Source: CAJQND01 sp051010055
GTDB lineage: Bacteria > Pseudomonadota > Alphaproteobacteria > Rhizobiales > CAJQND01
NCBI GenBank assembly: GCA_051010055.1
Contig: JBPCVY010000170.1
Location: 1 to 13,721, forward strand
Direction: 5' to 3'
DNA length: 13,721 bases
Below, piece by piece: positions 1 to 7,477 of this stretch. Below the pieces are notes generated by a model. That model was not told the DNA's origin. It was given only the letters and a program-made list of their open reading frames with translations, and did not search any database. A program made the translations under genes and the position numbers. Position 1 is the stretch's first letter; the number at the start of each line of letters is the position of its first letter.

Positions 1-181
1 GAGTACCGTTTTCGTCATAGACGAGAATGCCGTCAGACGCGCGCAACAAGGTGCGCAAATCCTCACCCACCTTGCCGGCAACCGGCCATGGCTGAACCAG
101 GTGGCGTTTTGCCTTTTCTGCAACACCTTCTGGGAGGGGGTCGTTTCCGGGAAGATTTTTCGACTTGAGTTCGGCGTCCAT
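1..181 (-). CDS. Class III (PLP-dependent) aminotransferase, N-terminal fragment
   Basis: The first 60 codons of a minus-strand gene that continues beyond base 1. Translation begins MDAELKSKNLPGNDPLPEGV, then runs through HLVQPWPVAG at about residues 27-36 to ASDGILVYDENGT at about 48-60. This layout, a His-Leu stretch followed about 20 residues later by an 'A.G.lvyDenG' turn, is the N-terminal signature of class III omega-aminotransferases (beta-alanine/taurine:pyruvate, GABA and similar), in which an 'IDG.aGlwc' segment normally follows. The substrate cannot be told from this fragment and the PLP lysine lies outside the window. The ATG at 181 has an AAGGAG site 7 bases upstream. The gene is preceded by a candidate promoter with an overlapping palindrome, so it is probably transcribed from its own repressible promoter. 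The family call is inferred from the N-terminal pattern only. Confidence 0.6.
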   Translation of the reverse strand, partial: MDAELKSKNLPGNDPLPEGVAEKAKRHLVQPWPVAGKVGEDLRTLLRASDGILVYDENGT

Positions 182-206
182 AACGCACTCCTTTTAGGGA
201 GATTTC

Positions 207-235
207 ACCATAATATTGAACGTACGTTCAATCAA
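207..235 (-). promoter_or_regulatory. Candidate sigma70 promoter of the aminotransferase gene
   Basis: On the minus strand TTGATT (235-230), a 17-base spacer and TATGGT (212-207) form a plausible -35/-10 pair with four matches in each hexamer. Transcription would begin near base 200, giving a leader of about 20 nt that contains the AAGGAG ribosome site. Support comes from the palindrome at 215-232, which covers the -35 end and most of the spacer. The hexamers alone are moderate and would not convince without it. Confidence 0.45.
215..232. promoter_or_regulatory. Perfect 18-bp palindromic operator, TetR/BetI-like
   Basis: ATTGAACGTACGTTCAAT is its own reverse complement over all 18 bases. Perfect palindromes of this length with TTGAACG/CGTTCAA half-sites are typical of TetR-family operators and resemble motifs of BetI-type regulators of choline and betaine genes; that comparison is from memory. 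The site covers the spacer of the candidate promoter of the aminotransferase gene, where a bound dimer would block RNA polymerase. No TetR-family gene lies in the window, so the regulator must be beyond base 1 or unlinked. Confidence 0.6.
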
Positions 236-289
236 TATGAAGTTTTCAATCCTTTTGTGGAGCCTTACCCTGCGAAGAAACGGTTTGGC

Positions 290-862
290 TCATTCAAGTC
301 GGTGGGGACGACCCCGGTTCCACCTGATCACCCCGAAACCGACCAGCAGCAATGTGGCACCACCGGCAAGGAGCCAGTAACCGAGAACCTGCATTGAGCG
401 GGAGATTTTTGTGAACCTTGCAACTATTTCATCATAGCTGACAACAGTAAGTTCGGATGGTTTGTCGTGAGGATTGCGCTCTTCTATTTGCCAGATTGTT
501 GCCGGTGCGCTCTTTCCAACCTCCGCCTTGTCGACCCAAATATCGACAGCAGCGGCCGTGTAATCGCGTACAAGGGGATATTTTGGATGGGTGAAAGGAT
601 AGCGAAACTCACCATCCACTTCCTTGAGTTTGAAAAATGCAGATGTCATTGCGGGCATCAACGCGCCCACATTGGTGTCAGAAAAATCGTCTCGGACCAC
701 CATCTTATCTATCTCACCGCTCAGCTTGATGAGCTGGCTTTCATCAGGCACACCGGACGGCCACCAAAGGAAAATAAATACCGTGCCAAAGATGGCGGCG
801 AGCCCTGAAAGAAAGAAATAGGGCCAAACGGGGATCGGGCCTAACCGGCGCGCACTTGCCAT
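290..862 (-). CDS. Unrecognised bitopic membrane protein with periplasmic domain
   Basis: A 190-residue protein of unknown function. It starts MASARRLGPIPVWPYFFLSG. A hydrophobic helix spans about residues 13-34, a soluble stretch about 37-155, and a second helix about 158-179, followed by the basic tail RWNRGRPHRLE. With both ends cytosolic, the central domain would lie in the periplasm. That domain contains EVDGEFRYPFTHPKYP (about 81-96) and a DIWVDKAEVG segment. I chose the ATG at 862, which keeps the positively charged N-terminus directly before helix 1; a TTG start at 889 in the same frame would add nine residues, and a GGAG lies upstream of 862 at a rather long distance. The gene is followed by about 108 bases containing the operator of the aminotransferase gene, and is divergent from the TRAP operon. 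I recognise no family. Confidence 0.7.
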   Translation of the reverse strand: MASARRLGPIPVWPYFFLSGLAAIFGTVFIFLWWPSGVPDESQLIKLSGEIDKMVVRDDFSDTNVGALMPAMTSAFFKLKEVDGEFRYPFTHPKYPLVRDYTAAAVDIWVDKAEVGKSAPATIWQIEERNPHDKPSELTVVSYDEIVARFTKISRSMQVLGYWLLAGGATLLLVGFGVIRWNRGRPHRLE

Positions 863-1243
863 GACATAAAAAACTCCATTAGAGCCCAATCATGTTAGGG
901 CGGGCCGCCGGCAATGCCAAATCATGATTAGCTGCAAACACTGAACAGAGTTCGTTTGCTTGTTCTCATGCAGAAAATTTGAGACGGCAGTGAGCACTTA
1001 AGTATTCGCGCCAAATTTACTTCAATAATACTCTTATTACTTACCGAACAAGCGCTCAACATAAGCAAAATTACGTGCAAACTTGCAGCAATCCAGTAGA
1101 GAGGCGTATCATTCGTATGTAACGCAACGAAAAATTCGGCTGGAACGTGTGTGTGCTGACCCGGTTTTTCCACGTGCTTAGAAGGAGCGACATCACAAAA
1201 ACTATAAGCAAAAAAAATGCTGAATTTCTTCAGGGAGGAGAAA
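863..1243. promoter_or_regulatory. Divergent intergenic region upstream of the TRAP operon
   Basis: 381 bases without a convincing gene, lying between the 190-residue membrane protein gene (minus) and the TRAP binding-protein gene (plus). It is AT-rich compared with its flanks. It holds several short perfect inverted repeats: AATCATGATT (920-929), GAAC-AGA-GTTC (943-953) and TGCAA-AC-TTGCA (1076-1087). The last overlaps a weak plus-strand promoter candidate, TTGCAG (1083-1088), 18 bases, TATCAT (1107-1112); the -10 hexamer is good, the -35 poor. A regulator binding 1076-1087 would compete with polymerase. A strong ribosome site, GGGAGGAG (1233-1240), ends the region. None of these sites can be assigned to a named regulator. 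Confidence 0.35.
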
Positions 1244-2401
1244 ATGCACAAACAAAAACAACTACTTAAATTTCGGGAAAATGTTGAGGGTGTGGCACAA
1301 TCGCGCCGAGATTTTCTGAAAGCGAGCGCAAAAACCTCCGGGGTGGTCGCGGCTGCCGGCGCGCTTGGAATGCCGTTTATCTCTGATGCCAAGGCAGCGG
1401 AAACCACCACTTGGCGCATACAAACTTCATGGCCCGGTGGCATTGGCCTTGATATCTTCAAGAACTGGTGCGGGACGATTAAGGAGAAAACCGGCGGCGA
1501 GCTGGAATTCAAAGCGTTCGGCGCAAAAGATGTCGTTGGCGACTTCCAGCTTTTTGATGCGGTGAAAAATGGCGTTCTGGAAGCCATGAACCCCTTCACC
1601 CTTTATTGGGCGGGGCGTATTCCGGCATCGGTGTTCCTGAGTTCGTATCCATTGGGCCTGCGCAATCCGCATGAATGGGATGTTTTCTTCTATGCCCTCG
1701 GCGGACGTGAAATGGCGCGCGATCTGTTTGCCAAGTTCGATATGTTCTATGTCGGCCATATCCACCATGGCCCGAACATCATTCACTCAAAAGTGCCCAT
1801 TCTATCGATTGAGGATTTCCGGGGCCGCAAGATGCGCTTGCCCGGAGGCATGGTGGCCGAGGTTTTCCAGGATGCTGGGGCAAAGACCACCCTCCTTCCA
1901 GGCTCAGAAATCTTCCCGGCGCTCGATAAGGGAACCATAGATGTTGCTGACTATGTGGGGCCGGCGATTAACTACGCACTCGGCTTCCACAAAGCCACCA
2001 AGTACATTTCCATGGGCCCACCCGGCTTTATGTCTATCTATCAGCCTGTCGACCTTATGGACCTGACAGTTGGGATGAAGCACTGGAATGCGCTTTCACC
2101 GCAAATGAAGCAGTTTGTCGAAATGGAAGTTTGCGTTTATTCCGACATTCACCATGCGGGCATTCAAAAGGCCGACCAGGAAGCCTGGAAGAAATTTGAG
2201 GAAGCCGGCACCACGGTGACACGCCTGTCGCAAGACGATATCGACGCGTTCACCAAACTTGCGATACCGCGCTGGTTCAACTGGGCCAACAAGGACGCAG
2301 ACGCCGCACGCGTGTTCAAGGTGCAGCTCGACTATATGATGTCAGGAAGCCTTGGCTACGTAACGCCGGATCAAATCAAAGGCCAGCAATTGAAGCTGTA
2401 G
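1244..2401 (+). CDS. TRAP transporter periplasmic binding protein, DctP/TakP type, Tat-exported
   Basis: A 385-residue solute receptor of a tripartite ATP-independent periplasmic transporter. SRRDFLKA (residues 20-27) is an almost ideal twin-arginine motif, followed by a hydrophobic stretch and a likely cleavage after DAKA (about 51), so the protein is exported folded. The mature part has the DctP fold pattern: 'TWRIQTSWPGG' at its N-terminus, GRKMRLPGG (about 194-202) with the conserved arginine R198 that in this family salt-bridges a substrate carboxylate, and ALDKGTIDVADYVGP (about 226-240), as in the alpha-keto-acid receptor TakP and the FcbT1 group. An organic acid is therefore the likely ligand; which one cannot be read. 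I chose ATG 1244 because GGGAGGAG lies 3 bases upstream; an in-frame ATG at 1217 has no such site. It is first in an operon with both permease genes. Confidence 0.9.
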   Translation: MHKQKQLLKFRENVEGVAQSRRDFLKASAKTSGVVAAAGALGMPFISDAKAAETTTWRIQTSWPGGIGLDIFKNWCGTIKEKTGGELEFKAFGAKDVVGDFQLFDAVKNGVLEAMNPFTLYWAGRIPASVFLSSYPLGLRNPHEWDVFFYALGGREMARDLFAKFDMFYVGHIHHGPNIIHSKVPILSIEDFRGRKMRLPGGMVAEVFQDAGAKTTLLPGSEIFPALDKGTIDVADYVGPAINYALGFHKATKYISMGPPGFMSIYQPVDLMDLTVGMKHWNALSPQMKQFVEMEVCVYSDIHHAGIQKADQEAWKKFEEAGTTVTRLSQDDIDAFTKLAIPRWFNWANKDADAARVFKVQLDYMMSGSLGYVTPDQIKGQQLKL

Positions 2402-2429
2402 CTGCAAGATTGCGTGACAACATTTCCCG

Positions 2430-2459
2430 GCCCGGGCCGAAGGATTTTTTTGTCCGGGC
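2430..2459 (+). promoter_or_regulatory. Hairpin between TRAP binding-protein and permease genes
   Basis: GCCCGG (2430-2435) and CCGGGC (2454-2459) can pair around an 18-nt loop; the left arm is also part of the self-complementary GGCCCGGGCC at 2429-2438. It lies in the 116-base gap after the receptor gene. No T-run follows the right arm, so it does not look like an intrinsic terminator on the plus strand. A role in protecting the 3' end of a processed receptor mRNA, giving more receptor than permease, is possible but inferred. Confidence 0.35.
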
Positions 2460-2517
2460 TGGAATTGATCAACGCACTGAAGGGGCTGACGGCAACCGTT
2501 TGAAAGTCGGATAGCAA

Positions 2518-3693
2518 ATGAAGGAATTACTGGGCACAATTGCTGCGCAGTTGCATGCTGTGCTGCCGGGTTGGATGGTTCTGCCCAACCTGACTTTCGT
2601 GTTGCCCCATGCAGGCTACTGGCTTGGATTGCTGTTTTTTCCGCTCATCGCGATGTATCTGGTGCATCGCGCAGAAAACAGGCCTGAGGAGCGCATTTCA
2701 CCCACCATTGCCTATCTCTTGTGGCTGTGGGGCGGGTTTGTGGGATTGCACAGGTTTTATGTGCGCTCACTAGTTCCCGGTTTGGTCTATGTCGCGCTGT
2801 TTGTCCTTATCCTTGTCGGCAACAATTACGCCACCCAGGCGCGGAACATAAAATCCGGCTTCGACAATGATCTGAAAATTGCTGAGTTTATGGTCACCCG
2901 TCAGCAAAAGGATGTTGACAGAGGCCGGGAAAGCGCCAAACCGAAGCTGGAAACTGCCAATAAGGTGCGCGATCAGGCCTTGCAGAAAACCGTAACCGCC
3001 AACCGCAAGCTTGCCAGCTGGCGCTCGCTGGTGGGCTTCATTTTCGCGGTCATTCTTCTCATGCTCTTGATGGACGCGATTCTCATTCCGCGACTGGCGA
3101 AACGCTGCGCCGCACTTGAAAGCGGCATAGAGCGAGAGCCCGAGATCGAGATCATGGAGCGCGGCTCAAAGCTCGATGCGCGCCACGAAATCTCAACCCC
3201 GGCCATAAGATTCATTGAACGGACGAGTTCAGCAGTGGGCCAGTTTGTTGCCTATTGGTCCGTGCTGGCGGTGTTTGTCTACTATTACGAAGTCGTTGCC
3301 CGCTACGTTTTCAATTCGCCGACAAACTGGGCCCATGAAAGCATGTTCTTGATGTTCGGAATGCAATACCTGCTTTCCGGCGCCTATGCGTTCAAGGAAA
3401 ATGCCCACGTTCGCGTTGATGTTATCTACGAGAAGTTTTCGGTCAGAACCAAGGCGTACATTGATATCGCAACTTCTGTTGTTTTCTTCATTTTCGCCAG
3501 CACGCTTGTTGTCACCGGTTTTCTGTTTGCAAAAGACGCGTTCGCCGTGCGCGAGGTTTCATTCACCGAATGGGCCATTCAATACTGGCCGGTCAAAATG
3601 ACAATTGTCATTGGCGGCGTGCTCTTATTCATGCAGGGCCTGGCAAAGCTGATGCGGGACATCATCTTTGTTGTGAGGACGGGGCAGGCCTGA
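2518..3693 (+). CDS. TRAP small permease (DctQ) with N-terminal TM2-like domain and charged linker
   Basis: 391 residues, about twice the usual DctQ length. The C-terminal part (about 230-390) is a standard four-helix DctQ subunit: helices near 244-262, 272-292, 318-338 and 362-380, with the typical YYYEVVARYVFNSPTNWAHE and KENAHVRVDVIYE segments. The N-terminal part is extra. It has a helix at about 32-50, then a TM2-like hairpin with GGFVGLHRFY (72-81), matching the 'G..G.HRFYlG' signature of TM2 proteins, and a helix at about 85-101. A polar, Lys/Arg/Glu/Gln-rich stretch at about 105-168, likely helical or coiled-coil, and another helix at about 170-192 follow. The start ATG at 2518 has only a weak ribosome site, and an in-frame TAG six bases upstream rules out an earlier start. 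The gene ends one base before the large permease, so the two are probably co-translated. The role of the extra domain is unknown. Confidence 0.88.
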   Translation: MKELLGTIAAQLHAVLPGWMVLPNLTFVLPHAGYWLGLLFFPLIAMYLVHRAENRPEERISPTIAYLLWLWGGFVGLHRFYVRSLVPGLVYVALFVLILVGNNYATQARNIKSGFDNDLKIAEFMVTRQQKDVDRGRESAKPKLETANKVRDQALQKTVTANRKLASWRSLVGFIFAVILLMLLMDAILIPRLAKRCAALESGIEREPEIEIMERGSKLDARHEISTPAIRFIERTSSAVGQFVAYWSVLAVFVYYYEVVARYVFNSPTNWAHESMFLMFGMQYLLSGAYAFKENAHVRVDVIYEKFSVRTKAYIDIATSVVFFIFASTLVVTGFLFAKDAFAVREVSFTEWAIQYWPVKMTIVIGGVLLFMQGLAKLMRDIIFVVRTGQA

Positions 3694-3694
3694 A

Positions 3695-5086
3695 ATGGGA
3701 ATTGAAATCGATATCTTATGGCTCACGGTTTTGATGTTCAGCTCGCTTGCGGTTTTCTTGATGGCTGGACTGCCCTTATCGTTCGTCACCGGCGGGCTTG
3801 GCTGCATCTTCCTGTTCGTGTTTGGCACAAGCTCTGAACTCAACATCCTGCCTTCGCGCATTTTTCCGTTCATGACGGATTATCAGCTTTCCGCCATCCC
3901 GCTTTTCATTTTCATGGCCACCATGCTGGAGCGCGCCGGGCTCATTCAGGAACTGTTCGATGTTGTTTACAAGATTCTTGGCGGGCTTCGCGGCGGCTTG
4001 GCGTCGGCAACGATTATCTCCTCAACCATTTTGGCAGCGATGGTCGGCGTTATCGGCGCAGCAGAAGTGGCCATGGGCATTCTCGCCCTGCCCGCCATGC
4101 TGAAGCGGAAATATGATTCAGAACTTGCCTGCGGCTCCATACTTGCCGGCGGCACCCTTGGAATTTTGATCCCCCCATCTATTTTGGCGATCCTTTTTGC
4201 AGTTGTTGCGCAGCAGTCCGTTGGCGATCTGTTCATCGGCGCCATATTCCCAGGCCTTTTGCTTTCCGGTCTTTACGTTGCCTACGTCACCGCACGCTGC
4301 TACATCAACCCGCAGGCAGGCCCCGCACTGCCCCTGGAAGAACGGGTAAGCATTGCAGAAAAGATAAGGCTGCTTGGCGGCATTATCACACCCATACTTT
4401 TAATAGTGCTTGTGCTGGGCGTGATTTTCACCGGCGTTGCAACCCCGGTTGAAGCGGCAGGCATTGGCACGTTCGGGGCAATATTCGTGGCGGCCATGCA
4501 CCGGCGCCTGTCGTGGCCTGCGGTGCGCGAAGCAGCTCTCACAACACTCAAAGCTTCCGCCATGGTTTTGTGGATTATCTTCGGCGCCAGCATTTTCGTT
4601 GGCTTCTACATCCTCAAGGGCGGCCAGCAATTTGTCGCCGATACGTTGATTGGAACCGGCCTCGGCCCCTACGGCATCTTGCTTGTGATGATGATCATTC
4701 TCATCATCTTGGGCATGTTTCTGGACTGGGTTGGCATCTTGCTGCTGGCGGTGCCGATTTTCATGCCAATCCTTTTACAAATGGAATTCAACGGCTTGTT
4801 CGGGTTCGCCGGCCCGACAGCGGGCATTTCCGACCCAGGCAAGGCGCGCGAGGCAATGCAACTCTGGTTCGGGGTCGTCTATATGGTCAACATGCAGATG
4901 TCGTTTTTGTCGCCACCATTCGGCTATGCGCTGTTCTATTTGAAATCTGTCGCGCCACCCGAAATCGGCATGGCGACAATCTTCCGCTCAGCAATCCCGT
5001 TCCTGATACTGCAGGCGCTGGGGCTGTTCTTCTGTATCGTCTTTCCGCAGCTCATCTTGTGGCTGCCACAGCTGGTTTATGGTTAA
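3695..5086 (+). CDS. TRAP transporter large permease, DctM type
   Basis: A 463-residue, very hydrophobic protein with about twelve membrane segments, the ion-coupled transport subunit of the TRAP system. Family marks are GGTLGILIPPSILAILFA (about 152-169), where the GILIPPS loop belongs to the substrate and sodium site region in DctM proteins, the early AAMVGVIGAAEVAMG stretch (about 114-128), and a second-half counterpart around TPVEAAGIGTFGAIFVAAMHRR. It works with the DctQ-type subunit encoded one base upstream and the Tat-exported receptor. The start ATG follows the stop of the upstream gene (TGAAATG). The FcbT3-like subgroup is inferred from the receptor type. The gene ends 18 bases before the converging tdm gene. 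Confidence 0.93.
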   Translation: MGIEIDILWLTVLMFSSLAVFLMAGLPLSFVTGGLGCIFLFVFGTSSELNILPSRIFPFMTDYQLSAIPLFIFMATMLERAGLIQELFDVVYKILGGLRGGLASATIISSTILAAMVGVIGAAEVAMGILALPAMLKRKYDSELACGSILAGGTLGILIPPSILAILFAVVAQQSVGDLFIGAIFPGLLLSGLYVAYVTARCYINPQAGPALPLEERVSIAEKIRLLGGIITPILLIVLVLGVIFTGVATPVEAAGIGTFGAIFVAAMHRRLSWPAVREAALTTLKASAMVLWIIFGASIFVGFYILKGGQQFVADTLIGTGLGPYGILLVMMIILIILGMFLDWVGILLLAVPIFMPILLQMEFNGLFGFAGPTAGISDPGKAREAMQLWFGVVYMVNMQMSFLSPPFGYALFYLKSVAPPEIGMATIFRSAIPFLILQALGLFFCIVFPQLILWLPQLVYG

Positions 5087-5104
5087 GCCGCACGTGGCGG
5101 TAAG

Positions 5105-7477
5105 CTAGCCATTTACTCCCCGGACACGCTCTTTTCCCGGATCGAAATGAGGGAAGGGAACCACCTTCGCCTTGAGCCGTTTTTGCTGTCCATCCAGCTG
5201 GCCGATCTCAAGATCGGTTCCAGGCTCTGCATGGGCCACCGCGACGCGCCCCAGCGCAATGACCTTGCCAAGTATTGGCGATTTGACCGCGCTTGTGATC
5301 TCACCAATTTGCGCCTTGCCCAAACGAACGCAATCGCCAGGACTTGGCACGGTGCCACCTTCAACATCAAATCCCACGAGCTTGCGGTGCGGATGTTTTT
5401 TGCGCTCTTCCAGAGCGGTCCGGCCAATGAAATTATCGGTCTTGGACTTCAGCGGCAAGGTGAACCCGATACCTGCCTCAACCGGGTCGGTTTGATCATC
5501 GAACTCAGAACCGGCAAAAATCAACCCGGCTTCAATGCGCAGCATATCCAGCGCCGCAAGGCCAAGGGGCGTAATTCCGTAAGGTTCACCAGCTTGCCAG
5601 ACAGCTGCAAAAACCTCTTTTGCATCATCGGGATGGCAGAAAACCTCATAACCTAGCTCGCCGGAATATCCGGTGCGCGAAACCACCATGGCCGCGCCGT
5701 CATAGTCATTCAACCTGGCGACTGTCAGCCTGAACCATTCAAGCTCATCAATTGTTGGCTGGTCCGGCGGCGTCCAGATGATTTTTGAAAGAACAGCGCG
5801 GCTTGCAGGGCCTTGAATCGCCACATTGTGCAAGTGATCGGTCGAGGAACGCACCCAAGCGTTCAGGCCTCGGCTTTCTGCCTGCTCTCGCAACCACAGC
5901 CCGGATGTGTCATTGCCCCCAATCCAGCGGAAGTTCGCATCGCCAAGCCGATAGACCGTGCCATCGTCAATCATACCGCCATGCTGATAGCACATGGCGG
6001 TATAGACCACTTGCCCGACGGCCAACTTCTTCATGTCACGGGTTACGCAAAGCTGCATAAGCTCTTCCGCATCGGGCCCTGTCACTTCGTACTTGCGCAG
6101 CGGTGACAAATCCATGATCGCCACCTTTTCGCGGCAGGCCCAATACTCATCCAGCGCGCCATGGCTGGTCATCTCGTTTGGCAGCCAGTAGCCGTTGTAT
6201 TCCACGAAGTCGCGGGTATGTTCTGCAAAACACTCATGAAATGCGGTTTGCTTGGTATCTTCCACATCTGCCTCCGCGGATTTCCGGTAGCCAATGGATC
6301 GGGAAAAGTTTTCATCCGCCTTGTATGTGCGGACCTGAATGTCGGTGGGGATCCAGCCATTTGCCGGATCAATGTCACATGGGCACGCCGTTGAAACACA
6401 CACCAGATCACTGAGCGCGCGCAGCAGAACGAAGTCACCTGGCCTGGACCAGGGGTCGTCCATGCCCAGCGCGTTTTCTTCATCAAGCAATGTGTTGAAA
6501 AAGAAGTTGATCGCAGGCCACCCTTTCTGGGGCGGTATATCGAAACGGGAGAGTTCCTTGCTGATATTGTCAGAGCAATTAATGTGGCCCGGATAACCAA
6601 GGTCTTCATAGTAGCGCGCCGTGCAGGCCAGTCCAAAAGTGTCGTGCCGGCCGCACGTGTCCTGGACAATTTCGAGCAGTGGCTCCTGATCCACTGTCCA
6701 ATACTTGGAGAAAATGCCAGGGCTCGGATAAAGGGTTCCGGTCAGCGAGCGTGTGGTTGTTGGATCAATTTCACGTTTGATGCCTTTATCAAGGGCCCGC
6801 AGGGAGAACGCCTGGAAATCGGAACATTCGCGGCCCTTCACATCGACAATCTGAATAAATTCGCCCCTTTTCACTTCATAGGCGGAGGCGTTGCCTGGCA
6901 GAATATTGAAATCCTGCAACGGGTCGGCAAGCGGGTCTGGGGCGCTGAGGTCTGGTTTTCCGAGCCCGGGCACTGCGCGCCGTACGTAAAGGATCAGATC
7001 AGTTGGCGCGTTTTGCATCTGCGGCGACATGCTGTCTCCGGGCGCTGCAATGAGCAGCAAACCGTCGCACTCAACACAAAATTCAACACTGTCGCCGGGG
7101 CGAGAGGCTTCTTCGAAAATCCGAACCGCATCACCCCTGCTGATATCAAAGCCCGCAGCATCCAGCCGCTTCAAAACACCAGCGCCTGACGGGCGCCCAT
7201 TTGCAAGGGTGGCAATGATCGCTTCAGGTTTTCCAGTGCCCGAAGTGCCAAGCGTCGCGGCATCTGAGGTGCCGTCCGGGGCGAAATGAACTAACTCTCC
7301 AGGTTGCAGCCCTTCCGGACTGAGTACGATGATCTCATCACCCTTAAACACAGGCAATCCGCGCGAGCCGCCAGCCGGCACAGGGTGGCGCTCAACCCCA
7401 AGGGGCATAAGCGGAAGGCCCGGCGCCACCACGCCCTTGCGCTCAAACGGTATTTCGAAGGTAGGCCTTACCGTCAT
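5105..7477 (-). CDS. tdm: Trimethylamine N-oxide demethylase (DUF1989 + GcvT-like)
   Basis: A 790-residue two-domain enzyme converting TMAO to dimethylamine and formaldehyde, with the formaldehyde passed to tetrahydrofolate. Residues about 190-390 form the DUF1989 catalytic domain: GRECSDFQAF (216-224), DPTTTRSLTGTLYP, GRHDTFGLACTARYYEDLGY (about 276-295), GHINCSDN (297-304) and STACPCDID (362-370). C301, C365, C367, H298 and D220 sit at a constant offset of 22 from the metal-site residues I recall for the Methylocella silvestris enzyme (C279, C343, C345, H276, D198). Residues about 412-780 are a GcvT/aminomethyltransferase-like folate domain: LSPLRKYEVTGPDAEEL, NVAIQGPASRAVL, RTGYSGELGYEVFC, GLAALDMLRIEAG. 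An N-terminal region (1-185) precedes both. The start ATG shares its A with the TAA of the upstream permease gene (TAATG), so translation is coupled to tmoW. A DMSP demethylase (DmdA) is excluded because it lacks the DUF1989 half. Confidence 0.93.
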   Translation of the reverse strand: MTVRPTFEIPFERKGVVAPGLPLMPLGVERHPVPAGGSRGLPVFKGDEIIVLSPEGLQPGELVHFAPDGTSDAATLGTSGTGKPEAIIATLANGRPSGAGVLKRLDAAGFDISRGDAVRIFEEASRPGDSVEFCVECDGLLLIAAPGDSMSPQMQNAPTDLILYVRRAVPGLGKPDLSAPDPLADPLQDFNILPGNASAYEVKRGEFIQIVDVKGRECSDFQAFSLRALDKGIKREIDPTTTRSLTGTLYPSPGIFSKYWTVDQEPLLEIVQDTCGRHDTFGLACTARYYEDLGYPGHINCSDNISKELSRFDIPPQKGWPAINFFFNTLLDEENALGMDDPWSRPGDFVLLRALSDLVCVSTACPCDIDPANGWIPTDIQVRTYKADENFSRSIGYRKSAEADVEDTKQTAFHECFAEHTRDFVEYNGYWLPNEMTSHGALDEYWACREKVAIMDLSPLRKYEVTGPDAEELMQLCVTRDMKKLAVGQVVYTAMCYQHGGMIDDGTVYRLGDANFRWIGGNDTSGLWLREQAESRGLNAWVRSSTDHLHNVAIQGPASRAVLSKIIWTPPDQPTIDELEWFRLTVARLNDYDGAAMVVSRTGYSGELGYEVFCHPDDAKEVFAAVWQAGEPYGITPLGLAALDMLRIEAGLIFAGSEFDDQTDPVEAGIGFTLPLKSKTDNFIGRTALEERKKHPHRKLVGFDVEGGTVPSPGDCVRLGKAQIGEITSAVKSPILGKVIALGRVAVAHAEPGTDLEIGQLDGQQKRLKAKVVPFPHFDPGKERVRGVNG

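Noticed and set aside
863..889. TTG start at 889 for the two-helix membrane protein
   Set aside because: It would add nine residues before the basic N-terminus; ATG 862 gives a normal signal-anchor start. It cannot be fully excluded because GGAG at about 871-874 is far from the ATG.
1217..1243. Upstream ATG at 1217 for the TRAP receptor
   Set aside because: The ideal GGGAGGAG site lies between it and the ATG at 1244, which it serves; the 1217 start has only an A-run upstream.
928..1599. Minus-strand open frame of 223 codons across the TRAP upstream region and the start of the receptor gene
   Set aside because: It overlaps the Tat signal and mature part of the receptor, is rich in Ser/Pro/Phe without pattern, and has no ribosome site.
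5087..5101. Small hairpin CCGC-ACGTG-GCGG between the converging TRAP and tdm genes as a bidirectional terminator
   Set aside because: Only four base pairs plus a wobble pair and no T-run on either strand; too weak to call.
5105..7477. DMSP demethylase (DmdA) or dimethylglycine dehydrogenase as identity of the GcvT-domain enzyme
   Set aside because: DmdA is about half as long and lacks DUF1989; dimethylglycine dehydrogenase needs an N-terminal FAD domain with a GxGxxG motif, which is absent.
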